This document shows, one piece after another, positions 1 through 8,728 of a stretch of DNA of 58,357 bases. The first letter of the stretch is position 1. Every line of letters starts with the position of its first letter. A model generated the notes under the pieces. That model did not search any database and was not told the origin of the DNA. It worked only from the letters and a program-made list of their open reading frames with translations. The stretch spans positions 1-58,357 of the forward strand of contig CALBNS010000051.1 of NCBI GenBank assembly GCA_937896665.1, read 5' to 3'. The position numbers and the translations under genes are program-made. This DNA comes from an uncultured Clostridia bacterium. Lineage in GTDB: Bacteria > Bacillota > Clostridia > Lachnospirales > Lachnospiraceae.

Positions 1-63
1 AAAATACGTCAAAGCCAGTAAAATCAATAGATTTGGGCTTGACAGAATAGGAAGGAAATGAAA

Positions 64-555
64 ATGAATTTGATTGTTGCAGTAGATAAGAACTGGGCGA
101 TTGGCCTGAATAATAAATTGCTGGTAAGCATTCCTGCAGATATGAAATTTTTCCGCGAGACAACTATGGGAAAAGTGGTTGTTATGGGAAGAAAGACTCT
201 GGAGAGCTTTCCGGGTGGCCAGCCGTTAAAAAAGAGAACCAATATTGTTCTTACCAGTGATACAAATTATCGAGTGAAAGATGCAGTTGTCGTACACACG
301 ATTGACGAGTTGTTAGAGGAATTAAAAAAGTATGACGAGAAAGATGTCTATGTGATTGGTGGCGAGAGTATTTATAGACAGCTTCTGCCATATTGTAAGG
401 TGGCACATATCACAAGGATTGATCATGCTTATGAAGCTGACACATATTTTCCGAATCTGGATGAGATGAAGGATTGGGAGGTTACAGGTGTCAGTGAAGA
501 ACAGACATATTTTAATCTGGAGTATGAATTTGTGAGATATGAGAGAGTAAAATAA
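64..555 (+). CDS. folA: Dihydrofolate reductase
   Basis: Reduces dihydrofolate to tetrahydrofolate with NADPH; cytosolic, supplying thymidylate and one-carbon metabolism. The protein opens with MNLIVAVDKNWAIGLNN, the DHFR N-terminal strand and Met20-type loop, and contains VVMGRKTLESFPG (nucleotide-binding loop) and VIGGESIYRQLLP, both family hallmarks. Its length of 163 residues is typical. An ATG at position 58 is also in frame, but it nearly touches the GGAAGG ribosome binding site (51-56); the ATG at 64 has normal spacing and is preferred. A perfect hairpin follows the gene, so it ends a transcription unit. The 57 upstream bases could hold the end of another gene, which I could not identify. 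Confidence 0.96.
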   Translation: MNLIVAVDKNWAIGLNNKLLVSIPADMKFFRETTMGKVVVMGRKTLESFPGGQPLKKRTNIVLTSDTNYRVKDAVVVHTIDELLEELKKYDEKDVYVIGGESIYRQLLPYCKVAHITRIDHAYEADTYFPNLDEMKDWEVTGVSEEQTYFNLEYEFVRYERVK

Positions 556-565
556 TAGATAACTT

Positions 566-607
566 AAAATACGATTTACTAATGTGTGACTTAGTAAATC
601 GTATTTT
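566..607. terminator. Bidirectional terminator between folA and luxS
   Basis: A perfect 17-bp inverted repeat (566-582 against 591-607) with an 8-nt loop, A-rich on one side and T-rich on the other. It lies between the convergent folA and luxS genes and can serve both strands. Confidence 0.85.
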
Positions 608-626
608 TAAATTCTAAGAAGATATT

Positions 627-1106
627 TTATTCCGGATACACTAACTGTTCTTCGCTGATGCCATCCAACACGTTTTCTAGATAGCGTTTTGCTACATAAT
701 TTGCCATTGACAGATTCATGTCCAGATAATTTCCACAGTCTTTAGCAGAGGCACCTGGTACTTCATCATGAAAGTCTGCGATGAATGTGAACATCTCTTT
801 CATAAGTGGAACGATGTCCCGTGATGTGTATAACCCAGATAACAATAGATAGAATCCGGTACGGCAGCCCATTGGTCCAAAATAGAGTACCGACGGACCA
901 TATTCTTTATGGTTTCTCAAAAATGTAGCTGCCAGATGTTCTATTGTGTGAATTTCGGCAGTATTCATAACCGGTTCTTCATTTGGATTCGTGATACGGA
1001 TATCGAAGGTGGTTACAGGGTTACCTGCAACTTCGTCTATGCGGGAAACATATAGTCCCGGAACTAATCGGATATGATCTATGGTAAAGCTTGTGATTTT
1101 TTTCAT
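627..1106 (-). CDS. luxS: S-ribosylhomocysteine lyase (autoinducer-2 synthase)
   Basis: Cleaves S-ribosylhomocysteine to homocysteine and DPD, the precursor of autoinducer-2, in the activated methyl cycle. The 159-residue protein has the metal-binding HTIEHLAATFLRN motif (HxxEH) and the distal cysteine in GPMGCRTGFYLL, which together coordinate the catalytic Fe/Zn. The full usual length is present. A strong ribosome binding site (AGGAGGAAC on the minus strand) supports the start. The gene is monocistronic and convergent with folA. Confidence 0.97.
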   Translation of the reverse strand: MKKITSFTIDHIRLVPGLYVSRIDEVAGNPVTTFDIRITNPNEEPVMNTAEIHTIEHLAATFLRNHKEYGPSVLYFGPMGCRTGFYLLLSGLYTSRDIVPLMKEMFTFIADFHDEVPGASAKDCGNYLDMNLSMANYVAKRYLENVLDGISEEQLVYPE

Positions 1107-1283
1107 GGTGTGTTCCTCCTGTAATTATTATGTTGGTTACCCTTGATTGGGAAAGTCTGATTGTACTATAACCATTATATTATAAGAGGAAAAATGAGAA
1201 AGGTCTAGCCATTTTTATAAAAAGCAGATATAATGGCAGAAGAGTTTACAGAGGATAGAAGGAAATGGAAAAGGATAAGAAGT

Positions 1284-2321
1284 ATGAGAAAAGAAGATTT
1301 TTATTTTGATTTACCAGAAGGGCTGATTGCGCAGGATCCGTTGGAGGATCGTTCCAGTTCAAGACTTCTTGTATTGGATAAAGAAAGCGGTGCGGTGGAG
1401 CACCATATATTCAAAGATATTGTCGGTTATCTGGAAGAGGGGGATTGTCTTGTAATTAATGACACGAAGGTTCTTCCTGCAAGACTGATCGGGGCAAAAG
1501 TAGGAACGGATGCGAAGATAGAAGTCCTGCTTCTAAAGAGAAAGGAAAATGATGTTTGGGAGACTTTAGTGAAGCCGGGGAAGAAAGCGAAAGTTGGTAC
1601 GAAGATTAGCTTTGGAAACGGTCTGCTGGTCGGTGAAGTGGTTGATGTGGTAGAAGAAGGCAATCGCTTGATTCATTTTGAATATCAGGGGATTTTTGAG
1701 GAAATTTTAGACCGGCTTGGACAGATGCCACTGCCACCATATATTACACATCAGTTGGAGGATAAGAACCGTTATCAGACAGTGTATGCGACACATTCCG
1801 GTTCGGCAGCAGCACCGACGGCAGGACTGCACTTCACACCGGAATTGTTGAAAGAGATAGAAGCGAAGGGCGTTCAGATTGCACGTGTCACACTGCATGT
1901 GGGACTTGGCACATTTCGACCTGTAAAAGTTGAAAATATTTTAGAACATCATATGCATTCAGAATTTTATCAGATCAGTGCTGAGGCGGCAGAAAAGATT
2001 AACCATGCAAAAGACACTGGAAAGAGAGTCATATGCGTGGGTACAACGAGCTGCCGGACTGTAGAGTCGGCGGCAGACGAGACAGGACATCTGAGGGAGA
2101 CAAGTGGCTGGACAGAGATTTTCATTTATCCGGGGTATCAGTTTAAGGCGCTGGATTGTCTGATTACGAATTTCCACCTGCCGGAGTCAACACTTGTAAT
2201 GCTGGTATCGGCATTGGCAGGAAGAGAGCAGGTACTTGCAGCCTACCAGGAGGCGATTAAGGAACGGTATCGTTTCTTTAGTTTCGGGGATGCTATGTAT
2301 ATAGAAGGGAAGAAGGCATGA
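1284..2321 (+). CDS. queA: tRNA preQ1(34) S-adenosylmethionine ribosyltransferase-isomerase
   Basis: Transfers and isomerises the ribosyl group of SAM onto preQ1 in tRNA to make epoxyqueuosine. The start was placed at the ATG opening MRKEDFYFDLPEGLIAQDP, which matches the conserved QueA N-terminus; the frame stays open back to 1233, but those 17 extra residues are not family-like. Conserved segments include RSSSRLLVLDK, LPARLIGAK, the HSGSAAAPTAGLHFT motif and TNFHLPESTLVMLVSAL. The resulting 345 residues are the usual length. Its stop overlaps the next ATG (ATGA), so it is translationally coupled to the ABC exporter downstream. Confidence 0.95.
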   Translation: MRKEDFYFDLPEGLIAQDPLEDRSSSRLLVLDKESGAVEHHIFKDIVGYLEEGDCLVINDTKVLPARLIGAKVGTDAKIEVLLLKRKENDVWETLVKPGKKAKVGTKISFGNGLLVGEVVDVVEEGNRLIHFEYQGIFEEILDRLGQMPLPPYITHQLEDKNRYQTVYATHSGSAAAPTAGLHFTPELLKEIEAKGVQIARVTLHVGLGTFRPVKVENILEHHMHSEFYQISAEAAEKINHAKDTGKRVICVGTTSCRTVESAADETGHLRETSGWTEIFIYPGYQFKALDCLITNFHLPESTLVMLVSALAGREQVLAAYQEAIKERYRFFSFGDAMYIEGKKA

Positions 2322-4054
2322 AAGAAAAATTAAAAAAATTGTTATCTTATTATAAGCCATACAGGTTTTTGTTTTTTGGTGATATGTTTTTTGCTGTCGT
2401 AGGGGCAGCCGTTACCCTGATTATCCCTTTAGTCGTGCGTTATATTACGAGTGAAGTCATATATTTGCAGATGGATAAGGCAGTGGAGATGATCGTCATA
2501 CTTGGTGTTATCTTGGTTGCTTTAGTGCTTATTGAATTTGGCTGTAATTATTTTATCACATACTATGGACACATGATGGGGGCTTATATGGAAGCCGACA
2601 TGAGGCGTGATATTTTCGGACATTATCAGAAACTGCATTTTGCTTTTTACGATAACCAGAAGGTAGGGGGACTACTTTCAAGGATTACCAGCGATTTATT
2701 TGATATTACAGAGCTTTTGCACCATGGACCGGAGGATGTGCTTATTTCTCTGATTAAACTGGTGGGTGCATTCATTATTCTTTTACAGATCAATGTGCCG
2801 CTTACGTTGGTAGCATTTGCATTTGTGCCGGTGATGGGAGTATTTGCATATCATTTTAACCGTAAGATGAAGAAAGCTTTTAAGCGTAACAGAGAAAAGA
2901 TTGCCGATATTAACAGTCAGATTGAGGACAGCCTATCGGGAATACGCGTTGTAAAGTCTTTCGCAAATGAAGAGATTGAAAAGAAGAAATTTGCACAGGG
3001 CAATCATAATTTTGTGGCTGCGAAACGAATCAGCTATCGTCATATGGCAGGATACCATTCAGGAATGAGTGCCTTGACGACTTTGGTAACGGTTGCGGTG
3101 CTTTTGGCAGGTGCAAGTTTTCTGACGACAGGAACGATTGTTGCTGCAGATTTGATTACATTTTTGCTTTATATTAATAACTTTGTGGAACCGGTAAAGA
3201 AATTGATGAACTTTACTGAAATGTTCCAAAATGGCTATTCGGGATTTGAACGTTTTGTCGAGATTATGAATATTGCACCGGATATCAAAGATGCTGAGGG
3301 AGCCGTAGAGATGCCGGTTATAAAAGGAAATATCCGTTTTGAGGATGTTTCTTTCCATTATGAAGATAACGATGAAAAAGTATTGAGTCACATTCAGTTA
3401 GAAGTAAAGGCTGGTGAGTATATGGCTCTTGTGGGACCTTCTGGTGTAGGAAAGACTACACTTTGTAGTCTGATTCCACGATTTTATGATGTGACGGAGG
3501 GCCGCATTCTGATTGATGATGTGGATATCCGTCAAATGAAGCTTGCTGATTTGCGTAATCATATCGGTATTGTACAGCAGGATGTTTATCTGTTCGTGGG
3601 CACGATTATGGACAATATCCGTTATGGAAAGCCGGACGCAACGGATGAAGAAGTGGTCCTGGCAGCAAAAAGAGCAAATGCACATGATTTTATTATGAGC
3701 TTTCCACAAGGCTATGATACAGACATCGGACAGCGTGGCGTGAAACTTTCAGGCGGGCAGAAGCAGCGTCTGTCGATTGCGAGAGTATTTTTGAAAAACC
3801 CACCAATTTTGATCTTCGACGAGGCGACATCGGCGTTAGATAACGAGAGTGAAAAAGTCGTGCAGCAGTCGATGGAAGAATTGGCAAAGGACAGAACAAC
3901 ATTTGTGATTGCGCACCGTCTGTCCACAATTCGAAATGCTAAACGCATTCTGGTTCTGACAGGGGATGGAATCGAGGAAGAAGGTACGCATGAGGAATTA
4001 ATGGAGAAAAAAGGTGTGTACGAGGGACTTTACAAAATGCAGTTTCGCTCATAA
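2318..4054 (+). CDS. ABC exporter, fused membrane and ATPase domains (homodimer type)
   Basis: A 578-residue half-transporter of the MsbA/LmrA class, probably exporting a lipid, peptide or drug; the substrate is not predictable. The N-terminal ~310 residues hold six hydrophobic segments. The ATPase domain has Walker A GPSGVGKTT (from about residue 373), signature LSGGQKQRLSIARV (about 477), Walker B ILIFDEATSALD with catalytic Glu502, and an H-loop IAHRLS. All catalytic motifs are intact, so it should work as a homodimer, unlike the paired exporters at 14273-17975. It overlaps queA by 4 nt and is probably cotranscribed with it. Confidence 0.9.
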   Translation: MKEKLKKLLSYYKPYRFLFFGDMFFAVVGAAVTLIIPLVVRYITSEVIYLQMDKAVEMIVILGVILVALVLIEFGCNYFITYYGHMMGAYMEADMRRDIFGHYQKLHFAFYDNQKVGGLLSRITSDLFDITELLHHGPEDVLISLIKLVGAFIILLQINVPLTLVAFAFVPVMGVFAYHFNRKMKKAFKRNREKIADINSQIEDSLSGIRVVKSFANEEIEKKKFAQGNHNFVAAKRISYRHMAGYHSGMSALTTLVTVAVLLAGASFLTTGTIVAADLITFLLYINNFVEPVKKLMNFTEMFQNGYSGFERFVEIMNIAPDIKDAEGAVEMPVIKGNIRFEDVSFHYEDNDEKVLSHIQLEVKAGEYMALVGPSGVGKTTLCSLIPRFYDVTEGRILIDDVDIRQMKLADLRNHIGIVQQDVYLFVGTIMDNIRYGKPDATDEEVVLAAKRANAHDFIMSFPQGYDTDIGQRGVKLSGGQKQRLSIARVFLKNPPILIFDEATSALDNESEKVVQQSMEELAKDRTTFVIAHRLSTIRNAKRILVLTGDGIEEEGTHEELMEKKGVYEGLYKMQFRS

Positions 4055-4113
4055 AATAAGTTACAAATGAAGAAAGATGTGACTGCATTTTAAAATATAA
4101 AGGAGACAAAACA

Positions 4114-5016
4114 ATGACAGAGATTCAGTTTAGACGTCCAGAGTTAGAGGATAAGGAGCTGATTAGCTCTTATTTTAAGCAATTTCCGAGCAGGAGCTGT
4201 GAACGAACCTTTGCGAATGTTTTATTGTGGTCAAGGCATTATAAAGTGACTTTTGCAGAGGTGGAAAATACAATTGTATTCCGTTCAGAGGATAAGGGAA
4301 CTTCTTTTGCTTATCCAGTGGGTATGGCAGAAGACGTGAAACGAGCCTTGGAAGTGTTGGAAGAATACTGCAAAGAACGAGATATACCTTTTGTGTTGTA
4401 TGGTGTCACAGAAGACATGTTTGCACAGTTGGAAGCATGGTATCCAGGACGTTTTGAGATAGAGTATGACAGGGATGCGGCTGATTATGTGTACGAGTCA
4501 GAAAAGCTTGCAACACTTGCCGGAAAAAAACTTCACGCAAAACGTAACCATATAAATAAATTTAAGGCAACGTTTGAAAACTGGAATTATGAGCCGATGA
4601 ACAAGCAAAATGTGGAGGAGTGTTTCCAAATGGCACTGGTCTGGCGCAATGAGAATAGTTGTGAGGAAGACGAAGAGAAGAATGCAGAAATGTGTGTGAC
4701 CCTCAACTCGCTCCGACTGTTTGAAGAGTTGGAATTAAAAGGGGGAGTGCTCAGAAAAGATGGAAAAGTGATAGCATTTACCATCGGAGAGCCAGTAAGT
4801 GAAGATACATTCGTGGTGCATATTGAGAAGGCATTTGCAGATATTCAGGGTGCCTACCCAATGATTAACCAGCAGTTTGCATCACATGAGTGTGAGAAAT
4901 ATCAATATATTAACCGGGAAGAAGATACAGGGGCGGAAGGTCTTAGAAAAGCAAAATTATCATACCATCCGGTATTTCTGGTAGAAAAGGGAGTCGTAAA
5001 GGAGAGAGCGAAATGA
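4114..5016 (+). CDS. DUF2156 (phosphatidylglycerol lysyltransferase C-terminal-like) protein
   Basis: A soluble 300-residue protein with the GNAT-like fold found at the C-terminus of aminoacyl-phosphatidylglycerol synthases (DUF2156). Recognisable segments are LHAKRNHINKF in the middle, VIAFTIGEP, and the late HIEKAFADIQGAYPMINQQF followed by YINREEDTGAEGLRKAKLSY. It has no membrane segments, so it is the stand-alone form, whose substrate is unknown. A good AAGGAG site precedes it. The stop overlaps the next gene's ATG by 4 nt, indicating coupling with the aminotransferase. Confidence 0.85.
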   Translation: MTEIQFRRPELEDKELISSYFKQFPSRSCERTFANVLLWSRHYKVTFAEVENTIVFRSEDKGTSFAYPVGMAEDVKRALEVLEEYCKERDIPFVLYGVTEDMFAQLEAWYPGRFEIEYDRDAADYVYESEKLATLAGKKLHAKRNHINKFKATFENWNYEPMNKQNVEECFQMALVWRNENSCEEDEEKNAEMCVTLNSLRLFEELELKGGVLRKDGKVIAFTIGEPVSEDTFVVHIEKAFADIQGAYPMINQQFASHECEKYQYINREEDTGAEGLRKAKLSYHPVFLVEKGVVKERAK

Positions 5017-6200
5017 TAGCAGATAAGATGAAAAACATGGTAGCAAACAGTTCAGCGATTCGTGCAATGTTCGAAGAGGGCAATCGTCTCGCTGGAATTT
5101 ATGGAAGGGAAAATGTATTTGATTTCAGCCTCGGTAATCCCAATGTGCCTGCACCAAAGGCAGTCAAAGATGCAATTATTGAGATTTTAAATGAGGAAGA
5201 TCCGGTTGTGCTTCACGGGTATACAAACAGTAATGCGGGATATCCGGCAGTAAGACAGGCTGTGGCGGAGTCTTTGAACGGACGTTTCGGAACTTCGTTT
5301 GCAGGAAAGAATATTGTTATGACTGTGGGTGCAGCAGGAGGCTTAAATGTTGCATTAAAAATTCTTTTGAACCCGGGTGATGAAGTGATTGTATTTGCCC
5401 CATATTTCGGAGAGTATAGAAGTTATACGGCAAATTATGACGGCGTGCTGGTTGAGATTTCACCAAATACAGCAAACTTCCAGCCAAAATTAGATGAGTT
5501 TGAAACAAAAATTACTGCTAAGACAAAAGCTGTTATTGTAAATACACCGAATAACCCGACCGGAGTGGTTTACTCAGAGGAAACAATCCAGAAAATGGCA
5601 GCGATTATGGAGGCAAAACAAAAAGAGTTTGGCACAGATATTTATTTAATATCGGACGAGCCTTACCGAGAACTGGTGTATGATGGAGTCGAAGTTCCAT
5701 ATCTGACAAAATATTATGCGAACACGATAGTAGGTTATTCCTATAGTAAATCACTCTCACTTCCTGGAGAACGTATCGGTTATCTGGTAATTCCAGACGA
5801 GGCAGCTGACAGCGAGGATTTGATCTCAGCAGCAAGTGTTGCAACTCGTATTCTGGGATTTGTTAATGCACCAACACTGCAACAGAAAGTAATTGTAAAA
5901 TGTTTGGATGAAAAGACGGATATTTCTTACTATGACAGAAACCGAGAGACGCTTTATAATGGATTGAAGGAATTGGGATTTGAATGCATCAAACCGGAGG
6001 GGGCGTTCTATCTGTTTGTAAAGGCACCAATTGAAAATGAAAAAGAATTCTGTGCAGCAGCGAAGAAGTATAATATCTTAATTGTTCCTGGTAGTTCATT
6101 TGGCTGTCCAGGCTATGTGCGTATGGCATACTGCGTGGCTTATGAGACAATTGTAAATTCATTGACAAAATTTAAGGAACTGGCGAAAGAGTACTTCTAA
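5013..6200 (+). CDS. PLP-dependent aminotransferase, class I/II (aspartate aminotransferase-like)
   Basis: A fold-type I aminotransferase of 395 residues. It shows the NNPTGVVYSEE motif, an ISDEPYRELVYDG segment (cofactor-binding Asp and Tyr) and the Schiff-base lysine in YSYSKSLSLPGERIGY (Lys246). The C-terminal GAFYLFVKAP and VRMAYCV segments are typical of the family. The amino-acid substrate cannot be fixed from sequence; aspartate- or aromatic-type are plausible. It is coupled to the DUF2156 gene upstream (4-nt overlap) and separated by 7-13 nt from a second aminotransferase. Confidence 0.92.
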   Translation: MIADKMKNMVANSSAIRAMFEEGNRLAGIYGRENVFDFSLGNPNVPAPKAVKDAIIEILNEEDPVVLHGYTNSNAGYPAVRQAVAESLNGRFGTSFAGKNIVMTVGAAGGLNVALKILLNPGDEVIVFAPYFGEYRSYTANYDGVLVEISPNTANFQPKLDEFETKITAKTKAVIVNTPNNPTGVVYSEETIQKMAAIMEAKQKEFGTDIYLISDEPYRELVYDGVEVPYLTKYYANTIVGYSYSKSLSLPGERIGYLVIPDEAADSEDLISAASVATRILGFVNAPTLQQKVIVKCLDEKTDISYYDRNRETLYNGLKELGFECIKPEGAFYLFVKAPIENEKEFCAAAKKYNILIVPGSSFGCPGYVRMAYCVAYETIVNSLTKFKELAKEYF

Positions 6201-6213
6201 GGAGGCGATGCCA

Positions 6214-7275
6214 ATGAGACCATTTGAGAAAAATATTCGTAAAGTAGAGCCATATGTGCCTGGGGAACAGCCACAGCGAAAGGTAATCAAACTGAACACG
6301 AATGAGAATCCTTATCCTCCGGCACCTGGTGTCAAGTCGGCGCTTTTACAGATGGATGTGGATAGAATGCGTCTTTATCCAGACCCGACTTCGGGGGAAC
6401 TTGTACATACTCTTGCAGAATATTATGGTGTAAAAGATGATCAGGTGTTTGTAGGTGTGGGCTCAGATGACGTGCTCGCAATGTGTTTTTTGACCTTTTT
6501 TAACTCGGATAAGCCTATTCTCTTCCCGGATATTACATATTCATTTTATAAAGTGTGGGCTGAACTTTACCGGATTCCTTATGAGTGTCCGGAATTGGAT
6601 TCTGAGTTTCGAATTGTAAAAGAGGATTATTATAGAGAAAATGGTGGAGTGATTTTCCCAAATCCCAATGCACCGACTTCAATATATGAGAATTTGGATT
6701 TTGTTGAAGATATTTTAAAACACAATCAGGATGTCATAGTGATTGTTGATGAGGCATATATTGATTTCGCAGGAAAGTCGGCGATGGAATTGATTGACCG
6801 TTATGATAATCTGATTGTTGTACAGACGTTTTCAAAAGCACGTTCGATGGCAGGCATGCGTATTGGTTATGCAATCAGTAATCCGAAATTGACTAGGTAT
6901 TTAAATGATGCAAAATACTCTTTCAATTCTTATACTATGAATCAGACAGCTTTAGCATGTGGAGTTGAAGCTGTAAAAGATAAGGCATATTTTGAAGAAT
7001 GTGTAGCAAAGATTGTGGAGACAAGAGAATGGACCAAGAAAGAACTCTCCAAGCTTGGATTTGTATTTCCAGACTCGCAGTCAAATTTTATTTTTGCAAA
7101 ACATCCACAATATTCGGCGAAGAATTTATTTGAGGCATTGAAAAAGGCAGATATTTATGTTAGATTCTTTAGCGGAGAACGTACCAGAGATTATCTTCGT
7201 ATTACGATTGGTACAAGGGAAGAAATGCAGGCATTGTTTTCTTTCCTGAAAGACTATATCAACAATCAGAACTAA
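6214..7275 (+). CDS. hisC: Histidinol-phosphate aminotransferase family protein
   Basis: A PLP enzyme close to HisC (imidazole-acetol-phosphate transaminase) and CobD-like decarboxylases. The N-terminus has the HisC hallmark VEPYVPGEQPQRKVIKLNTN; the middle has FPNPNAPTS and IVDEAYIDF, and the cofactor lysine is Lys208 in VQTFSKARSMAGMRIGYA. No other histidine genes are nearby, so this may be a second, broad-specificity copy. An in-frame ATG at 6208 lies only 2 nt after the AAGGAGG site (6199-6205); the ATG at 6214 is better spaced and was chosen. Confidence 0.88.
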   Translation: MRPFEKNIRKVEPYVPGEQPQRKVIKLNTNENPYPPAPGVKSALLQMDVDRMRLYPDPTSGELVHTLAEYYGVKDDQVFVGVGSDDVLAMCFLTFFNSDKPILFPDITYSFYKVWAELYRIPYECPELDSEFRIVKEDYYRENGGVIFPNPNAPTSIYENLDFVEDILKHNQDVIVIVDEAYIDFAGKSAMELIDRYDNLIVVQTFSKARSMAGMRIGYAISNPKLTRYLNDAKYSFNSYTMNQTALACGVEAVKDKAYFEECVAKIVETREWTKKELSKLGFVFPDSQSNFIFAKHPQYSAKNLFEALKKADIYVRFFSGERTRDYLRITIGTREEMQALFSFLKDYINNQN

Positions 7276-7288
7276 GGGGAGAATGAAT

Positions 7289-8137
7289 ATGTTGAAAACG
7301 ATTTTACAGGGAATAGCAGTCGGGATTTCCAATATTATTCCGGGTGTCAGTGGCGGCACGATGATGGTTGCAATGGGGTTGTACGATAAACTAATCCATG
7401 CAATTACACATTTGAAGAAAGAATTTAAGCAAAGCCTGAAGCTTTTGATTCCAATTTTTCTGGGAGCAGGAATTGCTGTTGTTTTGTTGTCCCGGCTCTT
7501 TGAATTCCTATTGGCAGATTATCCGATTCCGACCAACTTTGCATTTTGCGGGTTGATTGCGGGGAGTCTTCCGTTTATCCTCAGAAAAGTAGAGGGACAT
7601 AAGATATCAATCGGAAAAATGATTCCGTTTTTCATCTTTTTTGCAATTGTAATTTTAATGGCACTTTTGGGGGAAACCAGTGGTGATGCAGCAGATGTCA
7701 GCTTTGGATTTGTAAATATAATCAGGTTACTTGGTGTTGGAGTAGTTGCGGCGGCAACGATGGTTGTACCGGGAGTAAGCGGTTCTATGATGCTGATGCT
7801 TCTGGGATATTATGATGTTATCCTTGCAACGATCAATGATTGTATCGATGCGTTACTTGTATTCAACATAGTGGAATTAGTGAAGGCGGCCGGTGTCCTT
7901 ATACCGTTTGGCATTGGCGTAGTAGTTGGTATTTTTGTAATCGCAAAAATAATTGAGTTTATATTTGAAAGAGCAGAAATTCATGCATATTATGGTATTA
8001 TCGGCTTGATTATAGCTTCCCCGATTGCCATTCTACTAAAAACAGACTGGAGTGGATTTTCACTTCCAATTATTATAGTTAGTGTGGTTACATTTGTGGC
8101 GGGCTGGTTTGTGGCAAGTAAATTAGGTGGAGAATAG
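7289..8137 (+). CDS. DUF368 integral membrane protein
   Basis: A polytopic membrane protein with about eight to nine hydrophobic segments. The near-duplicated SNIIPGVSGGTMMVAMGLYD (N-terminal) and MVVPGVSGSMMLMLLGYYD (middle) motifs are diagnostic for DUF368; some members of this family have been linked to polyprenyl-phosphate recycling, which I did not test here. An in-frame ATG at 7283 touches the AGGGGAG ribosome binding site; the ATG at 7289 has better spacing. It is the last gene of the queA-aminotransferase gene string and is followed by a hairpin. Confidence 0.88.
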   Translation: MLKTILQGIAVGISNIIPGVSGGTMMVAMGLYDKLIHAITHLKKEFKQSLKLLIPIFLGAGIAVVLLSRLFEFLLADYPIPTNFAFCGLIAGSLPFILRKVEGHKISIGKMIPFFIFFAIVILMALLGETSGDAADVSFGFVNIIRLLGVGVVAAATMVVPGVSGSMMLMLLGYYDVILATINDCIDALLVFNIVELVKAAGVLIPFGIGVVVGIFVIAKIIEFIFERAEIHAYYGIIGLIIASPIAILLKTDWSGFSLPIIIVSVVTFVAGWFVASKLGGE

Positions 8138-8152
8138 AAGATTTTTGTAAAG

Positions 8153-8193
8153 AAAAAGATAACCGTGTTTTTAGCAAAACAGGTTATCTTTTT
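8153..8193. terminator. Bidirectional terminator between DUF368 gene and XRE regulator
   Basis: The arms at 8153-8164 and 8182-8193 are perfectly complementary over 12 bp, with T-runs on both strands. The last codons and stop of the convergent regulator gene lie inside the hairpin. Confidence 0.8.
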
Positions 8194-8546
8194 TCCTTGC
8201 GCAGCTTTTCATCTCTTAATTGTAATAATTCAATGTATTTCAAAATGTCCTGCTTTGATTCTAAAGAAAGTTTTCGATAGCCTGAGAGGACGTTGCGATC
8301 TATTGATTTTTCGGATACTTTTTTGATAAGGTTGGCCTCAGTGGTGATTTCTGAACCAGTGAGTAAATAATCAATAGAAACATCGAAAAATTGTGAAATC
8401 TTTTCTAATCTTTCAAAGTCAGGCTGGCGGCTTTTCGTTTCATATCCTGCGATTGTCGGACGAGATACTTGTAAATATTCAGCTAATTCTTCTTGCGTAA
8501 TATTTCGCGATTCTCTTAAATTTTTTAAATTGCATGCGAAATTCAT
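8184..8546 (-). CDS. XRE-family helix-turn-helix transcriptional regulator
   Basis: A 120-residue regulator whose first ~65 residues form a Cro/CI-type helix-turn-helix: NLKNLRESRNITQEELAEYL then VSRPTIAGYETKSRQPDFE and FDVSIDYLLTGS. The C-terminal half is charged and probably helical, for dimerisation. The start is supported by AGGAGG on the minus strand. It is divergent from ispG, whose consensus promoter is about 120 nt away, so it might regulate itself or ispG; that is inference. The target is unknown. Confidence 0.88.
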   Translation of the reverse strand: MNFACNLKNLRESRNITQEELAEYLQVSRPTIAGYETKSRQPDFERLEKISQFFDVSIDYLLTGSEITTEANLIKKVSEKSIDRNVLSGYRKLSLESKQDILKYIELLQLRDEKLRKEKR

Positions 8547-8668
8547 ATCATGTCCTCCTGTCCTTGATTTTTATATATTTTATCAGTCGTAAAGATGAAA
8601 TACAGAAAAAGTGTCAAAGAACAACTAAAAGAGGTTGCGAGTTGCAAAACGGAACGCAAATTAGAAGA

Positions 8669-8697
8669 TTGACACCTAATCGTAAAGTTCTTATAAT
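8669..8697 (+). promoter_or_regulatory. Consensus sigma-A promoter of ispG-polC
   Basis: TTGACA (8669-8674), a 17-nt spacer and TATAAT (8692-8697) match both consensus hexamers exactly. It lies 31 nt before the ispG start codon. A short TTGC/GCAA inverted pair (around 8642-8659) sits just upstream and could be an operator. Confidence 0.9.
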
Positions 8698-8728
8698 TTA
8701 TATCAATGAAAAATAATGGAGGCGGCTT

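Noticed and set aside
1143..1171. Promoter TTGATT-N17-CTATAA before queA
   Set aside because: Hexamers are weak and several other AT-rich matches exist in the same gap; not strong enough to list.
8534..8716. Plus-strand 60-codon frame before ispG
   Set aside because: It overlaps the consensus ispG promoter and lacks a ribosome binding site.
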